Assembly: GCF_001314995.1 (NCBI RefSeq) | Contig: NZ_CP012938.1 | Coordinates: 6,386,001-6,450,000, forward strand | Source of the DNA: Bacteroides ovatus | GTDB taxonomy: Bacteria > Bacteroidota > Bacteroidia > Bacteroidales > Bacteroidaceae | Length of the DNA stretch: 64,000 nt | Direction of reading: 5' to 3' | In this document: positions 27,530 through 36,654 of the stretch, piece by piece | Numbering within the stretch: the first letter of the stretch is position 1 | Layout: each line of letters opens with the position of its first letter | Made by a program: the position numbers and the translations under genes | Notes under the pieces: model-generated | The model's input: only the letters and a program-made list of their open reading frames with translations | What the model was told of the DNA's origin: nothing | Databases searched by the model: none

Positions 27530-27560
27530 TTGTTCTCTCTATGCAGTATTTCTATCTTTG
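27530..27560 (+). promoter_or_regulatory. Promoter of ECF sigma/beta-barrel operon
   Basis: -33 TTG (27530-27532), a 20-nt spacer and -7 TATCTTTG (27553-27560), 34 bp before the ATG at 27594. It is a housekeeping-type promoter rather than an ECF-type one. Confidence 0.7.
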
Positions 27561-27593
27561 CTGCATTTATAAGGTAAACACGTGTATAAGAGA

Positions 27594-28142
27594 ATGGAAG
27601 AAATAGAGTTGTCGGAACAATGTAGGCTGGGTAATAATCGGGCCCGCAAGGAACTGTATGAACAGTATGCGGGGCGTATGCTTGGCATCTGTCTACGCTA
27701 TACCGGCGACCGGGATACAGCCCAGGATCTGCTTCACGACGGTTTTTTAAAGATATTCGATTCGTTCGATAAGTTCACCTGGAGGGGTGAAGGCTCTTTG
27801 CGAGCCTGGATGGAACGGGTGATGGTCAACACAGTTTTACAGTATCTTCGGAAAAATGATGTGATTAATCAGTCGACACCTTTGGAAGAGTTGCCCGAAG
27901 AATATGAAGAGCCGGATGCTTCCGATGTAGAAGCGATACCACAAAATGTGTTGATGCAGTTTATTGAAGAATTACCCGCCGGCTATCGTACTGTGTTCAA
28001 TCTTTATACATTTGAAGACAAATCGCATAAAGAAATCGCACAGGTATTAGGTATCAATGAAAAATCTTCAGCTTCGCAACTGTTTCGTGCGAAGAGTGTA
28101 TTAGCAAAAAGAGTAAAAGAATGGATAATGCATAATGGATAG
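27594..28142 (+). CDS. ECF RNA polymerase sigma factor
   Basis: ECF sigma factor of 182 aa. Region 2 covers YEQYAGRMLGICLRYTGDRDTAQDLLHDGFLKIF. Region 4 covers LPAGYRTVFNLYTFEDKSHKEIAQVLGINEKSSASQLFRAK. The frame can start at GTG 27582, but ATG 27594 gives the normal MEEIELSEQ opening. The next gene starts 7 bp after the stop and encodes a membrane-anchored protein, which is the natural candidate for its anti-sigma. No SusC/D genes adjoin this pair, so the regulon may concern the envelope rather than glycans (inference). Confidence 0.9.
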   Translation: MEEIELSEQCRLGNNRARKELYEQYAGRMLGICLRYTGDRDTAQDLLHDGFLKIFDSFDKFTWRGEGSLRAWMERVMVNTVLQYLRKNDVINQSTPLEELPEEYEEPDASDVEAIPQNVLMQFIEELPAGYRTVFNLYTFEDKSHKEIAQVLGINEKSSASQLFRAKSVLAKRVKEWIMHNG

Positions 28143-28148
28143 ATAGAG

Positions 28149-29453
28149 ATGGAAGAGAAAGAATTGTGGATGAATAAGTTGAAGGAGAAGCTTGCGGATT
28201 ATTCCGAACCGGCGCCTGCTTCCGGTTGGGAACAACTGGAGAAAGAACTTATGCCTCCTGTGGAGAAGAAAATATATCCTTATCGAAAATGGATGATGGC
28301 TGCTGCAGCTATTATAATATTAGCTGTCGTTTCGTCAGTAAGTCTGTATTTTCTAGGGACACCCGCTGCGGATGAAATACGTCATATACAAACTCCGGCA
28401 TTGGCTTCCACGCCCGATGCATTGCCGGGTGTGCAACAACCGGATATGCAGGGAACTGCTGTGGAACCTGTCTTACGGCCGGTAACTCGCGAAGATCGTT
28501 TGGCGAAAGTCGACAGGAATCATACGGAGCAGAAAACAGGTGTAGATCCATTAGGGATCGGTAATGAAAATAAACTTTCAACAGGAAATGGAGAAGACTC
28601 TTTGAGTGAGGAAGATAAGAATGTAAAAGGAAATGGAGAAACTGAAAATGTAAAAGATGAACCGAAGCAGGCAGAAAATACAGATGTCAGTCAGGGACAG
28701 TCACAGGATACAGAGCGATCGAATAACAGACCGCGTCGTCCTTCCGGTAAAGACAAACTTCATATTCCGACAGAAAAAAGATCTTCTCAAAAGGGAACAT
28801 GGTCAATGGGACTTTCGGTAGGAAATTCAGGAGGTGCTTCAACAGAAGTAGGTGCCGGATCTCATGCTTATATGTCACGTGTGAGTATGCTTTCAGTTTC
28901 CAACGGTCTGATGGAGACGATTCCTAATGACCAAACATTGGTTTTCGAAGATGGAGTACCTTACCTGCGTCAGGCAAAACAGGTGGTTGATATTAAACAT
29001 CATCAGCCTATTTCTTTCGGATTGTCCGTTCGTAAAGGTTTAGCTAAAGGATTCTCTCTTGAGACAGGACTGACTTATACGCTGCTTTCTTCGGATGCAA
29101 AACTGGCAGGTGAAGAACAACAGATAGAGCAGAAACTGCATTATATCGGTATTCCGTTGCGTGCCAACTGGAACTTCCTGGATAAGAAACTCGTCACTCT
29201 TTATGTTTCCGGTGGAGGTATGGTTGAGAAATGTGTTTATGGAAAGCTAGGATCTGAAAAAGAAACAGTGAAGCCTTTGCAGTTCTCGGTATCCGGTGGT
29301 GTAGGTGCGCAGATCAATGCAACGAAACGTTTGGGTATTTACGTGGAACCGGGTGTTGCTTATTATTTCAATGATGGCTCCGATATACAGACTATACGTA
29401 AAGAGAATCCGTTTAACTTCAACATACAAGCAGGTGTTCGTCTGACTTATTAG
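28149..29453 (+). CDS. Transmembrane protein with C-terminal outer-membrane beta-barrel domain, putative anti-sigma
   Basis: Protein of 434 aa with mixed topology. A short N-terminus (about 1-45, with PASGWEQLEKELMPP) resembles the cytoplasmic part of small anti-sigma factors. One transmembrane helix follows (KWMMAAAAIIILAVVSSVSLYFLG). A long low-complexity linker rich in Glu, Asn, Asp and Ser covers about 75-215. A C-terminal region (about 220-434) resembles an 8-strand porin-family barrel: ISFGLSVRKGLAKGFSLETGLTYTLLSS, GIPLRANWNFL and a terminal NIQAGVRLTY. It is coupled to the upstream ECF sigma gene. A protein apparently spanning inner membrane, periplasm and outer membrane could carry a signal across the envelope. 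That role is inferred. Confidence 0.75.
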   Translation: MEEKELWMNKLKEKLADYSEPAPASGWEQLEKELMPPVEKKIYPYRKWMMAAAAIIILAVVSSVSLYFLGTPAADEIRHIQTPALASTPDALPGVQQPDMQGTAVEPVLRPVTREDRLAKVDRNHTEQKTGVDPLGIGNENKLSTGNGEDSLSEEDKNVKGNGETENVKDEPKQAENTDVSQGQSQDTERSNNRPRRPSGKDKLHIPTEKRSSQKGTWSMGLSVGNSGGASTEVGAGSHAYMSRVSMLSVSNGLMETIPNDQTLVFEDGVPYLRQAKQVVDIKHHQPISFGLSVRKGLAKGFSLETGLTYTLLSSDAKLAGEEQQIEQKLHYIGIPLRANWNFLDKKLVTLYVSGGGMVEKCVYGKLGSEKETVKPLQFSVSGGVGAQINATKRLGIYVEPGVAYYFNDGSDIQTIRKENPFNFNIQAGVRLTY

Positions 29454-29474
29454 TACGAACTACCTCACTAAATA

Positions 29475-29559
29475 TAGTAACGCCATCCGGTTCGGATACC
29501 GTCACTATCCTGATTGGATAGCGTCATTATCCTGACCGGATGGCGTTACTATTTGCTAT
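29475..29559. repeat. Three 22-nt tandem repeats forming a long hairpin
   Basis: Units at 29494-29515, 29516-29537 and 29538-29559 begin GGATA(c/g)CGTCA. The first two match at 18 of 22 positions, and the third is degenerate. Each unit has GGATA...TATCC ends. Overall, 29475-29510 pairs with 29516-29551 at 30 of 36 positions. It may end the upstream message or be a variable-number repeat. Confidence 0.7.
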
Positions 29560-29640
29560 TTACTATCTTTTTCTTCAGAAAAGTCGGATAATTGAGAAAA
29601 TATTAATAATATTGTCACCTGTTTATGACCTATGGCTGCA

Positions 29641-29648
29641 TACCTTTG
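29641..29648 (+). promoter_or_regulatory. -7 box upstream of ECF sigma gene
   Basis: TACCTTTG lies 18 bp before the ATG at 29666. No convincing -33 TTTG is seen at the expected spacing, so activity may be weak or assisted. Confidence 0.55.
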
Positions 29649-29665
29649 TTGCAAAATTCTAAGAT

Positions 29666-30262
29666 ATGGTAGATTCTACAGATGAAAAACATTTATTAAT
29701 CGACTTAAAAGGCGGTTCCTTTCAGGCATTCGAAAGATTGTATAATATGTATAGTGGCAAACTGTACAATTTCATTATGCGACTCTCTTCCGGCAATCAA
29801 TATATGGCCGAAGAAGTGGTGCAAGCCACTTTTATTCGTATATGGGAAGTGCATGAAAAAGTAGACCCGGCTTCCTCGTTTATCTCTTTTCTCTGTACGA
29901 TTGCCAAAAACTTATTGATGAATATGTATCAGCGTCAGACCGTAGAGTATGTTTACAATGAATATCTCATGAAAAGTAGCGTAGACCGTGATTCACAGAC
30001 AGAAGAGAATATTGATCTGCGCTTTTTGAATGAGTATATCGATTCTCTTGCCGAAGAACTGCCTGCGCAACGGAAGAAAATATTCATTTTGAGCAAAAGG
30101 CAGAATTACACAAATAAAGAAATAGCCGAAATCATGGGAATTTCCGAAAGTACGGTTGCTACCCAATTATCTTTGGCTGTGAAATTTATGCGTGAACAGT
30201 TGATGAAGCATTATGATAAGGTAATTACCCTTTTGTTGGCCTTTTTTGTTAATGAAATGTAA
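29666..30262 (+). CDS. ECF RNA polymerase sigma factor
   Basis: ECF sigma factor of 198 aa. Region 2 covers FQAFERLYNMYSGKLYNFIM and AEEVVQATFIRIWEVHEKVDP. Region 4 covers LPAQRKKIFILSKRQNYTNKEIAEIMGISESTVATQLS. It has a hydrophobic C-terminal tail (VITLLLAFFVNEM), like the other SusCD-linked sigma factors. A FecR gene follows 63 bp downstream. An STN-bearing SusC gene lies at 33093, beyond an inserted ATPase cassette, so this sigma probably controls the glycerophosphodiester locus. Confidence 0.92.
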   Translation: MVDSTDEKHLLIDLKGGSFQAFERLYNMYSGKLYNFIMRLSSGNQYMAEEVVQATFIRIWEVHEKVDPASSFISFLCTIAKNLLMNMYQRQTVEYVYNEYLMKSSVDRDSQTEENIDLRFLNEYIDSLAEELPAQRKKIFILSKRQNYTNKEIAEIMGISESTVATQLSLAVKFMREQLMKHYDKVITLLLAFFVNEM

Positions 30263-30325
30263 TAGTAATACTTGTTTTTGGATGGGAAGTAGGATGAAAA
30301 TGTATACTTGTAAATAAGTGGAAAG

Positions 30326-31285
30326 ATGGATAAGACACATTATAAAGAGCTAATTGAAAAATATTTCGAAGAAACGATCACGGATGTCGAGATAAAAGAA
30401 CTGTCAGACTGGATAAAGAATGACCGTCAGTTGCATGACTGGTGGGAGCAAGAGTTTGAGAGATCGGATTCCTCCATGAACCCAGTGTTGCGTGATAAAC
30501 TTTTTGCCCGGATCAAAGAAGAGACTTTGGGCAAGGAAGTGCGCCCCCTCCGTATCATCCCTTGGAAATGGGTTGCTGCTATTTTATTACCTGTCTGTGT
30601 CGCTTTCTTCACTTACTATCTTTTAGATTCTTCTCCAACGGCAGAAACACCCTTTATTGTGAAAGCGGGCAAAGGAGATAAAGCAACCATTGAATTGCCG
30701 GACGGAACAAATGTTGTTCTCAATTCAGCTTCCCAATTAAGTTACCTGAATAACTTCGGAGAAAAAGTTCGTCGCGTGCAACTGAATGGTGAAGCCTATT
30801 TTAAAGTAGCCCATGATGAGAAACACGCCTTCATTGTGCAAATCGGTGATTTGGAAGTGAAAGTGCTCGGTACTTCTTTTAATGTATCTGCCTATGAAGA
30901 TGCCAAAGACGTGACAGTCGTTCTTTTGGAAGGAAAAGTAGGGGTCTATGCGCAGAAAATATCGCATATCATGAAGCCCGGCGACAAAATAGAATATAAT
31001 AAAGCCACTCATAAGATAACAGCCACTCAAGTGCATCCGAATGATTATATTGAATGGACGAAAGGAAATATCTATTTTGAGAAAGAATCTTTGGAGAATA
31101 TAATGAAAACCCTTTCACGTATCTATGACGTAGAGATTCGTTTCGACTCCAATAAACTACCTAATGAATATTTCACCGGAACCATTCCGGGAGGCGGCAT
31201 ACAGAATGCGCTGAATATTCTGATGCTTACTTCACCTTTCTATTATGAAATGGACGGTTCGGTGATTGTTTTGAAGGAGAAATAA
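30326..31285 (+). CDS. FecR-family anti-sigma factor
   Basis: Anti-sigma protein of 319 aa. The cytoplasmic N-terminus (YKELIEKYFEETITDVEIKELSDW) is followed by a transmembrane helix (WVAAILLPVCVAFFTYYLL), then the periplasmic FecR domain: KGDKATIELPDGTNVVLNSASQLSYL, GEAYFKV and VLGTSFNVSAYEDAK. The C-terminal STN-interacting domain is ENIMKTLSRIYDVEIRFD. It presumably holds the sigma factor encoded just upstream and receives the signal from the SusC protein encoded at 33093. The intervening ATPase gene has separate expression signals. Confidence 0.93.
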   Translation: MDKTHYKELIEKYFEETITDVEIKELSDWIKNDRQLHDWWEQEFERSDSSMNPVLRDKLFARIKEETLGKEVRPLRIIPWKWVAAILLPVCVAFFTYYLLDSSPTAETPFIVKAGKGDKATIELPDGTNVVLNSASQLSYLNNFGEKVRRVQLNGEAYFKVAHDEKHAFIVQIGDLEVKVLGTSFNVSAYEDAKDVTVVLLEGKVGVYAQKISHIMKPGDKIEYNKATHKITATQVHPNDYIEWTKGNIYFEKESLENIMKTLSRIYDVEIRFDSNKLPNEYFTGTIPGGGIQNALNILMLTSPFYYEMDGSVIVLKEK

Positions 31286-31306
31286 ATGGAACTTTCATAG
31301 AGTATC

Positions 31307-31338
31307 TTTGTTTATTCATCGAATAACGTCTATATTTG
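31307..31338 (+). promoter_or_regulatory. Promoter of AAA-ATPase cassette
   Basis: -33 TTTG (31307-31310), a 20-nt spacer and -7 TATATTTG (31331-31338), 23 bp before the ATG. The -33 lies within another -7-like box, TATCTTTG (31303-31310). Confidence 0.72.
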
Positions 31339-31361
31339 TGGTACACTAATTTGAAGATGCA

Positions 31362-32921
31362 ATGAATACATTAGAGCGTAAATTGCCGATAGGGATACAG
31401 ACATTTGAAGATATACGCCGAGGAAATTATCTTTATGTGGACAAGACGTCTATTTTATGGCAAATAATAAATACGGGAAAGCCTTATTTTCTTAGTCGTC
31501 CCCGTCGTTTTGGCAAAAGTCTGCTAGTTTCTACTTTTGAAGCCTACTTTCAGGGGCGTAAAGACCTTTTTGAGGGTTTGGCAATTGAAAAGTTAGAGAC
31601 AAAGTGGGAGCAATATCCGGTTCTGCATCTTGATTTGAATGCGAAGAGATATGAGACGGCAGCAGATTTGGTTGCCATGCTAAATCAGTATTTGGAGAAA
31701 TGGGAAGCCGTCTATGGTGATGAGAAGAAAGACCGTAGTCCTGAAGAACGCTTTAGTTACATCATCGAGCAAGCCTATTTGAAAACTGGAAAAGGAGTTG
31801 TGGTATTAGTAGATGAGTATGATAAGCCTTTGCTGCAAGCCCTTTTAGATGAAAACTTGTTGGATGAATACCGTCGTATTCTGAAGGCTTTTTATGGAGT
31901 ACTAAAAAGTTCCGATCGCTATCTTCGGTTTATATTCTTGACAGGAGTCACAAAATTTGCCCAAGTAAGTGTATTCAGTGATTTGAATCAGTTGAATGAT
32001 ATTAGTATGAAAATTCCTTATGCCAATATTTGTGGTATTACTAAGAAGGAGTTAGTATCTACATTTACTCCCGAGTTGGAGCACTTGGCAGAAGTGCAGG
32101 AGATGTCCTTTGAAGATACAGTCGATAAAATGACAGCAATGTACGATGGCTATCACTTTACATATAGCGAAGAAGGACTATTCAATCCCTTCAGTGTGCT
32201 CAATGTCTTTGATGGATTAATGTTTGATAATTACTGGTTTCAGACTGGTACTCCTACCTATCTTGTAGAACTGCTGAAACAAAGTGATTATGATTTACGT
32301 TTGCTGATAGATGGCTTGGAAGTAGGAAGTTCCGGATTTGCAGAATACCGTGCGGAGACAAAGAATCCCCTTCCGATGATCTACCAAAGTGGTTATCTGA
32401 CAATTAAAAATTTCGATAAATCATTGAACCTATATACATTAGGCTTCCCGAATGACGAGGTGAAATATGGTTTCCTTAAATTCCTGATACCCTATTATAC
32501 CCCCATCTCTTCTGATGAAACGGATTTTAATGCAGTTAAGTTTGTCCGTGAACTTCAGTTGGGCGACGTTCATTCCTTTATGGAACGTATGAAATCATTC
32601 TTTGCCGACATTCCCTACGAATTGAATACAAAGACTGAACGTCATTATCAGGTTATTTTCTATCTTGTCTTTAAGTTGATGGGACAATATGTAGATGCGG
32701 AAGTACGCAGTGCAAAAGGCCGTGCCGATGCAGTGGTGAAAACAAAAGACCGTATTTATGTTTTTGAGTTTAAGCTGGAAGGAACAGTAGACGAAGCTCT
32801 GAAACAAATAGATGAAAAAGGATATCTGTTACCTTATCGAACAGACGGGCGTGAACTGGTTAAAGTCGGTGTCTCCTTTAATGCTGAAGAACGTAATATC
32901 GGTGAATACAAAGTAGTTTAA
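31362..32921 (+). CDS. AAA-ATPase with C-terminal PD-(D/E)XK nuclease-like domain
   Basis: Protein of 519 aa of the 'predicted AAA-ATPase / PDDEXK_9' family, highly multiplied in Bacteroides. The N-terminal signature is LPIGIQTFEDIRRGNYLYVDKT. Walker A is RPRRFGKS (Lys52) and Walker B is VVVLVDEYDKP (Asp151/Glu152). The C-terminal nuclease-fold core has YQVIFYLVFKLMG, GRADAVVKTKDRIYVFEFKL and ALKQIDEKGY, with the Asp and E-x-K residues in place. The cellular role is unknown; proposals include mobile or toxin-like functions. It has its own promoter and a strong terminator and sits between fecR and susC of another system, which suggests insertion of a self-contained gene. Confidence 0.9.
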   Translation: MNTLERKLPIGIQTFEDIRRGNYLYVDKTSILWQIINTGKPYFLSRPRRFGKSLLVSTFEAYFQGRKDLFEGLAIEKLETKWEQYPVLHLDLNAKRYETAADLVAMLNQYLEKWEAVYGDEKKDRSPEERFSYIIEQAYLKTGKGVVVLVDEYDKPLLQALLDENLLDEYRRILKAFYGVLKSSDRYLRFIFLTGVTKFAQVSVFSDLNQLNDISMKIPYANICGITKKELVSTFTPELEHLAEVQEMSFEDTVDKMTAMYDGYHFTYSEEGLFNPFSVLNVFDGLMFDNYWFQTGTPTYLVELLKQSDYDLRLLIDGLEVGSSGFAEYRAETKNPLPMIYQSGYLTIKNFDKSLNLYTLGFPNDEVKYGFLKFLIPYYTPISSDETDFNAVKFVRELQLGDVHSFMERMKSFFADIPYELNTKTERHYQVIFYLVFKLMGQYVDAEVRSAKGRADAVVKTKDRIYVFEFKLEGTVDEALKQIDEKGYLLPYRTDGRELVKVGVSFNAEERNIGEYKVV

Positions 32922-32948
32922 TTACTTATTGAGTACAATATAGAATAG

Positions 32949-32987
32949 AACCATTCCGAAGCCCTCTACTTAGGAATGGTTTTTTTT
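32949..32987 (+). terminator. Intrinsic terminator of AAA-ATPase gene
   Basis: AACCATTCCGAAG (32949-32961) pairs with CTTAGGAATGGTT (32969-32981) at 12 of 13 positions. A run of T follows. It isolates the cassette from susC at 33093. Confidence 0.85.
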
Positions 32988-33092
32988 GTTCTCTGAATTG
33001 AATAAGTTAACGAGAGTTAAAGTCTGATAGACGGTTGGACGAGCGAGTATAGCAGTCTGTATACCTATCAAACAACTTAAAAGTTTTGATAT

Positions 33093-36000
33093 ATGAAGCA
33101 CAAAACAACCTTTGAAAAACTCCCTCAAACAAACGTGGGGAGAAGTAAGAACTGGAAAACACTGCGGGCTATTTGTCTGCTATTGTTTTTAAGCGTCTCT
33201 TTTACCGCTTATTCTCAAATAACGGTGAATGTGAAAGACATCTCTTTGAGAGCCTCTTTAAAGAAAATCGAGCAAGTAAGCAATTACAAATTCTTCTACA
33301 ATGAGAGCCTTCCGGAGTTAAACCAAAAAGTTTCGTTAAATGTGAAAGATGCAACGATTGAACAAACCATGCAACAACTTTTGGGTAAAATGGAGTTAAC
33401 CTACAAGAAAGAGCAAGAGAATGTCATTGTATTGATTCGTAAACCACAAGAAAAGCAGCGTAATATAAAGGTTTCAGGAACCGTAGTTGATTCGAATGGA
33501 GAGCCTATTATCGGTGCTAGTGTTGTGGTCAAGGGTACATCTAATGGAACAATAACTGATTTAGATGGTAATTTTTCCATCAATGATGTCTCCGAAACAT
33601 CTCAACTAACAGTTTCCTACATCGGATATAAACCCGTTCAACTTCGTGCTACCGATAAAAATATGGCGAAAGTTGTTCTGCAGGAAGATAGTAAGATGAT
33701 TGAAGAAGTCGTAGTCGTTGGCTATACTCCTATGCGTAAGAGTGATTTCACAGGTTCTTTGGCAAGTGTTAAGGCTAGTGAATTATCTCTTTCAGCAGCA
33801 ACCGCCGGACAAGCTTTAGTCGGTAAAGTCGCTGGTGTACAGGTGATGCAGACAAGTGGTGCGCCGGGAGAAGGAGTGAAGATTAAAGTTCGTGGAACGA
33901 ACTCTCTTTCAGCTAGTACAACACCTCTCTATGTGATTGATGGATATCCGGCTTCAGAAGATGTATATATCAATCCCGAGGATATTGAAACTATTGATGT
34001 ATTGAAAGACGCAGCTTCGGCAGCCATTTATGGTTCTCGAGGTGCTAGTGGCGTGGTACTTATCACCACAAAGAGGGGTAATTCGGGAAAAGCCCGTATT
34101 GATTATGACTATCAGTTTAGTATGCAACAAGTAGAGCGTAAGATTAAGTTGCTGGATGCCTATCAATACAGGGATTTGGTAATTGAAGCCCGTAATAATT
34201 CTTATCGTGATAAAGCAGAAGCTGCTGGAAAATCATGGAACCCATTGGATGATAATGCAATAAGAGCTTCAAAAGGTTTTAACTTGAATGAAGTGGGCAT
34301 TTCTGATTTGTTTTTTGATTTCACAACCGGAAAACCGGTCGATCCTACTTACAATACAGATTGGCAGGACGCCATCTATGGGAATGCTCCGATGCATCGT
34401 CATAATCTATCTGTTACAGGAGGACAGGATTTCTTGAAATATCGTTTTAGTTTGGGTTATCTGGATCAGGATGGAATTATAGCTCCTTCCGGACATAAGC
34501 GTTTGAATGTTCGTGCCAATGTAGATGCAGAAGTCACGAAACGCTTGAAAGTTGGAGTAAACTTTTCTTTTGTTGATGTTTCGGAACGACAGGTTCAAGC
34601 AGACGGTCGTTATATAAATGATGGTGTCGTACAAAGTGCTCTATTAATGTTTCCTCAATTCCCTGTATATAATTCGGATGGAACTTATGCAGTCGGAAAT
34701 CAGATTGCGATGAAAGCTGATGGCTATCAGATGGTCGAGAATCCCGTGGCACTTGCTCATGAAATTGATATCCGCAACAAGTCAAGCCGAATGAATTTCA
34801 ATGCTAATATCACTTATGATATATTGAAACAGCTTCAGTTTAAAGCCAATTTGGGAACTCAATATTATACTTCCCGTTATAATTACTATCGTCCGCGTAC
34901 TGTAGGACAAGATGGTGATATGCCCAATTCGGATGCTGTTCAGGCACGTGTGAAAGCTCGTGACATAACAAATCGTGATATTGACCGTTTGGGAGAGTTT
35001 ACGTTAAATTATAATGGTGAATTCGGGAAACATCGCCTGAATGCTTTAGTGGGCTACACCTTACAGAAAAAAACTTATGACCGCGTAGCCGTTGAAGCAA
35101 CAGGTTTTCCCGACGACCGTATTCATGAAGTGACAGCGCATGGTCCGAATGCTTCCGATATAGGCTTGTATAGCAGCGATACCCGAAAGGCTGCATGGAC
35201 AATGATGTCTTATCTGGCACGTGTAAACTATTCATTCGATAATCGCTATGTAGTGACGGGTACAGTAAGAACTGACGGATCTTCACGTTTTGGAAAAGAA
35301 AACCGTTGGGGTTGGTTTCCTTCTATTTCTTTAGGTTGGACTATATCGAATGAAAAGTTTTATCAGGATTTGTTAGGTAATAATTCATCCTTAAAACTTC
35401 GTGCCAGTTGGGGATTGAGTGGAAACAACAATATTGGTAACTACGAGCATACAGCTACTATGTCTCAAGGTGGTTACGTATATGGTAATACTGTCGAAAC
35501 AGCCTATTGGCAAGGAACTTTCAAAGATGCGGCTATCGGATGGGAAAAAACATCCCAATACAATGTAGGGTTTGATTTGGGATTATTCAATGGTCGTGTC
35601 AACTTGATAGGTAACTATTATAATAGTCTTTCGTATGATTTGTTGTACGACCAGCCTATATCATCCATATCGGGCTCTTCCAGTGTAAAAACAAACTTGA
35701 AAAATGCAAAAGTACGTAATAGCGGAGTTGATTTCCAAATAGACGGGCGTATTTTGACAGGAGATTTTAAATGGAATGTAAGTGCTAATATATCAGTAAA
35801 TCGAAATAAAGTTGTCGATTTGGGTGGTATTAATGATTTGTATTTAGTTAGTGAGCGCAATGTGGTAAGCCATGTGACCCGTTCCGGGCTTCCTATCGGC
35901 TCTTTCTATGGCTACATTGCTGATGGTATTATTTCCGAGAAGGATTACACCAATATAATGATTGATAAAAGCAATCTGGTTAATGGCAAATTTCCTGACG

Positions 36001-36635
36001 GATATCAGTTGATAGGACCGGCAGTTCCTAATTATAATAACATACATCCGGGAGATGTGAAATGGCGGGATGTTGATAAGAATGGTTTGATTACAGAAAA
36101 CGACCGTGAAATTCTAGGCAATGCTTACCCGGATTTTACATACGGTATCAGTACCGATTTCTCTTATAAGAACTTTGATTTGAGAGCGACATTTACCGGT
36201 TCTCAAGGAGCTGAAGTAATAAACTTCCAGAAATATTATCTGTACAATATGGAAGGCTCCGGCAATCAGTTGGCATCTGTTTTGAACCGTTGGCATTCTG
36301 ACGAAAATCCGGGTTCCGGCGGAGTGTTTCGTGCAGCGCGTAGTTCCACTCCTAATACCAGTCAGCGGCTTAGTTCTTATATGGTGGATGATGCTTCCTA
36401 TTTCCGTTGTGCAAATATCACATTGGGGTATAATTTTCCGGTGAAGTGGATGCAGAAAGTGAGCGTTCAGGCGTTGAGGCTATATGTCAGTGTTGACAAT
36501 TTATTCACATTGACCGATTATGAAGGATATAATCCTGAAGTGGATTATAAAGGTAATAACCTGTTACCCGGTTTTGATTGGGGAGTTTATCCTTTGGCAC
36601 GTACTTATAGTATAGGAGCAAAAATAACTTTTTAA
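33093..36635 (+). CDS. SusC-like TonB-dependent receptor with STN domain
   Basis: Outer-membrane transporter of 1180 aa. The signal peptide is ICLLLFLSVSFTAYSQ. The STN domain (about 45-117) contains LRASLKKIEQVSNYKFFYNE. A CarboxypepD_reg-like domain (about 127-205) contains VSGTVVDSNGEPIIGASVVV. The plug runs from EEVVVVGYTPMRKSDFTGS through PLYVIDGYPA to AAIYGSRGASGVVLITTKRG. The barrel fills the rest and ends in YSIGAKITF. The STN domain links it to the FecR/ECF pair at 29.7-31.3 kb. Downstream genes encode two GDPDs and a GlpT-type permease, so the imported ligand is probably a glycerophosphodiester or lipid-derived headgroup rather than a glycan (inference from context). Confidence 0.94.
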   Translation: MKHKTTFEKLPQTNVGRSKNWKTLRAICLLLFLSVSFTAYSQITVNVKDISLRASLKKIEQVSNYKFFYNESLPELNQKVSLNVKDATIEQTMQQLLGKMELTYKKEQENVIVLIRKPQEKQRNIKVSGTVVDSNGEPIIGASVVVKGTSNGTITDLDGNFSINDVSETSQLTVSYIGYKPVQLRATDKNMAKVVLQEDSKMIEEVVVVGYTPMRKSDFTGSLASVKASELSLSAATAGQALVGKVAGVQVMQTSGAPGEGVKIKVRGTNSLSASTTPLYVIDGYPASEDVYINPEDIETIDVLKDAASAAIYGSRGASGVVLITTKRGNSGKARIDYDYQFSMQQVERKIKLLDAYQYRDLVIEARNNSYRDKAEAAGKSWNPLDDNAIRASKGFNLNEVGISDLFFDFTTGKPVDPTYNTDWQDAIYGNAPMHRHNLSVTGGQDFLKYRFSLGYLDQDGIIAPSGHKRLNVRANVDAEVTKRLKVGVNFSFVDVSERQVQADGRYINDGVVQSALLMFPQFPVYNSDGTYAVGNQIAMKADGYQMVENPVALAHEIDIRNKSSRMNFNANITYDILKQLQFKANLGTQYYTSRYNYYRPRTVGQDGDMPNSDAVQARVKARDITNRDIDRLGEFTLNYNGEFGKHRLNALVGYTLQKKTYDRVAVEATGFPDDRIHEVTAHGPNASDIGLYSSDTRKAAWTMMSYLARVNYSFDNRYVVTGTVRTDGSSRFGKENRWGWFPSISLGWTISNEKFYQDLLGNNSSLKLRASWGLSGNNNIGNYEHTATMSQGGYVYGNTVETAYWQGTFKDAAIGWEKTSQYNVGFDLGLFNGRVNLIGNYYNSLSYDLLYDQPISSISGSSSVKTNLKNAKVRNSGVDFQIDGRILTGDFKWNVSANISVNRNKVVDLGGINDLYLVSERNVVSHVTRSGLPIGSFYGYIADGIISEKDYTNIMIDKSNLVNGKFPDGYQLIGPAVPNYNNIHPGDVKWRDVDKNGLITENDREILGNAYPDFTYGISTDFSYKNFDLRATFTGSQGAEVINFQKYYLYNMEGSGNQLASVLNRWHSDENPGSGGVFRAARSSTPNTSQRLSSYMVDDASYFRCANITLGYNFPVKWMQKVSVQALRLYVSVDNLFTLTDYEGYNPEVDYKGNNLLPGFDWGVYPLARTYSIGAKITF

Positions 36636-36654
36636 ATAAATAAAGAATCAGATT

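Noticed and set aside
29475..29559. CRISPR array
   Set aside because: The 22-nt units abut with no spacers, and no cas genes are nearby.
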